Shown: piece after piece, positions 14,053 to 16,138 of the stretch
How positions within the stretch are numbered: the stretch's first letter is position 1
Layout: each line of letters begins with the position of its first letter
From: Rachicladosporium sp. CCFEE 5018
Taxonomy: Eukaryota > Ascomycota > Dothideomycetes > Cladosporiales > Cladosporiaceae
NCBI GenBank assembly: GCA_002077045.2
Contig: KZ111165.1
Span: 275,950-292,087, forward strand
Direction: 5' to 3'
DNA length: 16,138 nt
Made by a program: the position numbers and the translations under genes
Notes under the pieces: model-generated
The model's input: only the letters and a program-made list of their open reading frames with translations
What the model was told of the DNA's origin: nothing
The model's database searches: none

Positions 14053-16138
14053 ATGGACCACTACGAAGCGTCAGTTCGTAGCGTGGACGATGCCATCGCT
14101 CGTTTGAAGAGCACTTTGGCTTCGTATAGCATCAGCGATACTGAATCTCAGCGTAGTGGAAAGCCTGATCTACGACTCAGGGAGCCGCGAAACGCAACGT
14201 ACTTTCGTCGCACGGACTTACGCGAGCCTCTGGATGCAGCAAAAGCGAAGCAACAGCGGCTACGATGGGAAGGATTATATGTTCTAGAATGTAGATTGTC
14301 GGGATTCAAAATGGATGGGGAAGGCCGGACGGAGTGGCTACAGTGGGAGGATGTTGTGATCAGGGAGTATGCTCATGTAAGTCCAATCTCTGACTGAACT
14401 GTCGAGAGCTGAGCGTCGAGCGATCGGTGTCGAGATCTGAGCTGATCATATCAAGTTCCCATCTGGGATCCAACGTGATCTTCTGTGTAAGCGCATGATC
14501 CTGGATGGTCTGACTCAACCCCATATATGTTCGATCGAGGTGAGACTGGAACTCGCGAAGGTGTACAGGGCCCTGGGCTACCCAGACCTGGCCGCTGGCG
14601 AGGCATACAAGTCACTGCTACTCATCGACTGCATGGAGGAGACGGATACCATGGACGGGCTTCAGACTATCGCGGAGATCGAGTATCCTTTGCGTGCATT
14701 GTCAAGTGCGACCAGGGATCAAGCGATTGAATTTGTAAAGGCACATGAGAATGACAGCGTCGAGAATCCACTGACGTGGGCCATTCCACGGGCATCTGAT
14801 CAGCCGAGCAGAGAGGTTGATCAGGACGAACTTGACTTCTGGAAGGATCGACTATATCGACGACTTGTGTAGGCTCAGACCATCTCGCTTGGCGCGAATC
14901 TTTCACTGACCTATGTGGCTGTTCAGATACATCGAGCTCATCACATGCCTCCTGCTGTGCGGTGATCTCAAAGCTGCTGGCATATACATGAACATGGCAT
15001 TTCGTATGTACAGTGAGTGTAGGCCGCTCCTGGATCTGCGTAGTAGTCTGCACAATCAGATCTCTCACAGGCTTGGTAAGCCATTCCATACCTTTTCTAA
15101 AGATGAAAGGAACCCATCGAACTGGCCCTCACGGTGCCTGGTCAGGCGAGAGGTGTACCCATGGAACGATGTTGAGCCCGATCGAACGTCGGATCTGGAC
15201 CGCATCAATCTTCTGATGAGCAAAGTCGCGCCCAAGCTTGAGGTGCGACAAGTGACACTTCCAGACTTGACAGGCGTAGCTGAAGAGGGCGCTACATCAC
15301 AGCTCGGGGTCTTCGCTACACAGGACCTTTCCCCAAGCGAGGTCATACTTGATGAGAGTTCTCTACTTGCTGTCAACAATCGCTTGCAAGATAGTCTGTG
15401 CGACTGTTGCAGCTCTGAACTTCCGACTATAGGTTCGCCGGGCTTCAACGCGATTGAAGCGTGCCCCGATTGCGAGGCGTGCTTCTGTGGTGAGGCTTGC
15501 TTGAGTATCGCGCTTGATCACTACCACCCAGCTGTATGTGGCCTTGAGCTTGAGGCAAGTCTTGCAGACCCACGGCCCGAGGACGCTGCCGAGAACCTGT
15601 ATATTTCCCTTTTGCTGCGATCGCTAGCCGCCTCGTGGACACGGGGGCGTATGCATCCGCTCGAATTGGATGAAGTGCGGTACATATGGGGTGACTTCCA
15701 TACGCTCAATCATGGTGCTCATTTCCGACCTCTCGACCCTGCAAAGCCGGAGACTGCGTTCGCTGGGTTCCCACGTACCCTGCCGTGGACCTTTGAGCAG
15801 AACGTCCGCCTGCCGCTTGAGATGCTCCAGAAGATGGACGTACTCATCTATGGGTATTGGCCACAGCATCAATCGTGGGTCATCAACACGCTATATGCCA
15901 AGTTCCGAGGGACAGCATCCGCACGGCTATCCGGCGCTCAAGGGTCGGCCGCTCGGGGACCAGAAGTTGCTGCCGTTCACCCTATGTGGTGTCTTGCGAA
16001 CCATTCGTGTGACCCGAATGTGAGTTGGGAATGGAGTAGTAGCATCCAGCTGACCGTCAGAGAGAAGCGCGTAGAATGGAGAGGTAAGGGTGGCGGCAAG
16101 GTGGTCAACACGCCGGGCATCAAAGCTGGCGAGGAAAT
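14053..16138 (+). CDS. SMYD-like SET-domain protein with N-terminal helical repeats and Cys-rich insertion; 3' end beyond window
   Basis: Probable lysine methyltransferase (nuclear or cytosolic; target unknown). Exon 1 is 14053-14376, exon 2 14456-14868 and exon 3 14927 to the window edge; introns are 79 bp (GTAAGT..GCTGAT..TCAAG) and 58 bp (GTAGGC..CACTGAC..TTCAG). The visible part is 649 codons. Residues about 109-330 are helical, TPR-like (ELAKVYRALGYPDLAAGEAY; LITCLLLCGDLKAAGIYMN). The SET domain begins near 373 (LGVFATQDLSPSEVILDES). It is interrupted by a Cys-rich module with C404, C406, C407, C425, C428, C431, C433, C437, H444, H446 and C450, like the MYND insertion of SMYD proteins. 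The cofactor-pocket motif NHSCDPN is at 604-610, followed by VSWEW. The end of SET (usually a GEEI..Y stretch) starts at the last bases, IKAGEE. Without splicing, exon 2 would stop at 14870-14872, which misleads ORF finding. Confidence 0.88.

Noticed and set aside
15013..15070. GTGAGT..CACAG as an intron in SET exon 3
   Set aside because: It is 58 bp, shifts the frame and gives an immediate stop, while the unspliced frame stays open and leads into well-conserved VRREVYPWN-like sequence.
15073..15102. GTAAGC..TCTAAAG as an intron
   Set aside because: It is below 30 bp, too short for splicing; the reading frame is open through it.
1..16138. tRNA or rRNA genes
   Set aside because: I looked for B-box-like GGTTCGAATCC and clover-leaf arms on both strands by eye and found none; a covariance-model scan would be decisive.

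Overview
The window looks like nuclear DNA of a filamentous ascomycete, most probably of the Dothideomycetes type. The evidence is gene style rather than a database match: genes are small and closely packed on both strands, introns are 50-60 bp with GT..CTGAC/CTAAC..AG signals, and the protein families are fungal or eukaryotic. Those families are a secretory FKBP, an F-box-like 'SPEIRNTIYKLAL' protein, a PHO13-type HAD phosphatase and a SMYD-like SET protein. I see no rRNA, tRNA, CRISPR array, bacterial operon or recognisable transposon.

Layout, left to right. 164-638 (+) encodes an ER FKBP-type prolyl isomerase. 955-1590 (+) is an unrecognised protein. 2019-3035 (+) is an F-box-like protein whose apparent in-frame stop is removed by a predicted 57-bp intron. 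3115-3746 (-) is a four-exon gene, invisible as a single ORF, for a small secreted precursor with repeated R-G-Y-N / GRGGYNG motifs and two Lys-Arg (kexin-type) sites. 4327-6141 (-) is a single-exon MFS transporter. 6569-7354 (+) is a coiled-coil protein and 7547-8197 (+) a P-loop kinase-like NTPase. About 8260-8751 (+) is a small membrane protein. 9088-10309 (+) is a five-exon HAD phosphatase. 10310-12040 is a long stretch with no supported gene; it holds a 43-bp tandem repeat and a perfect 9-bp inverted repeat around a TATATATA core. 12041-12547 (+) is a four-cysteine putative zinc-binding protein. 13268-13564 (-) is a tentative Ser/Thr-rich protein. 14053 to the right edge (+) is a SET-domain protein with a Cys-rich insertion, cut by the window end.

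Most of these genes look like unrelated housekeeping genes rather than a pathway. The one grouping that might be functional is the secreted repeat precursor and the MFS transporter just upstream of it on the same strand. That pairing is suggestive of a processed peptide and an exporter, but nothing in the sequence proves it. No tailoring enzyme for a ribosomal peptide pathway (for example a UstYa-like oxidase) is visible here. The repeat precursor is the best candidate for something undescribed.

All exon structures were read by eye from splice signals, frame continuity and family motifs. None has been tested against transcripts.
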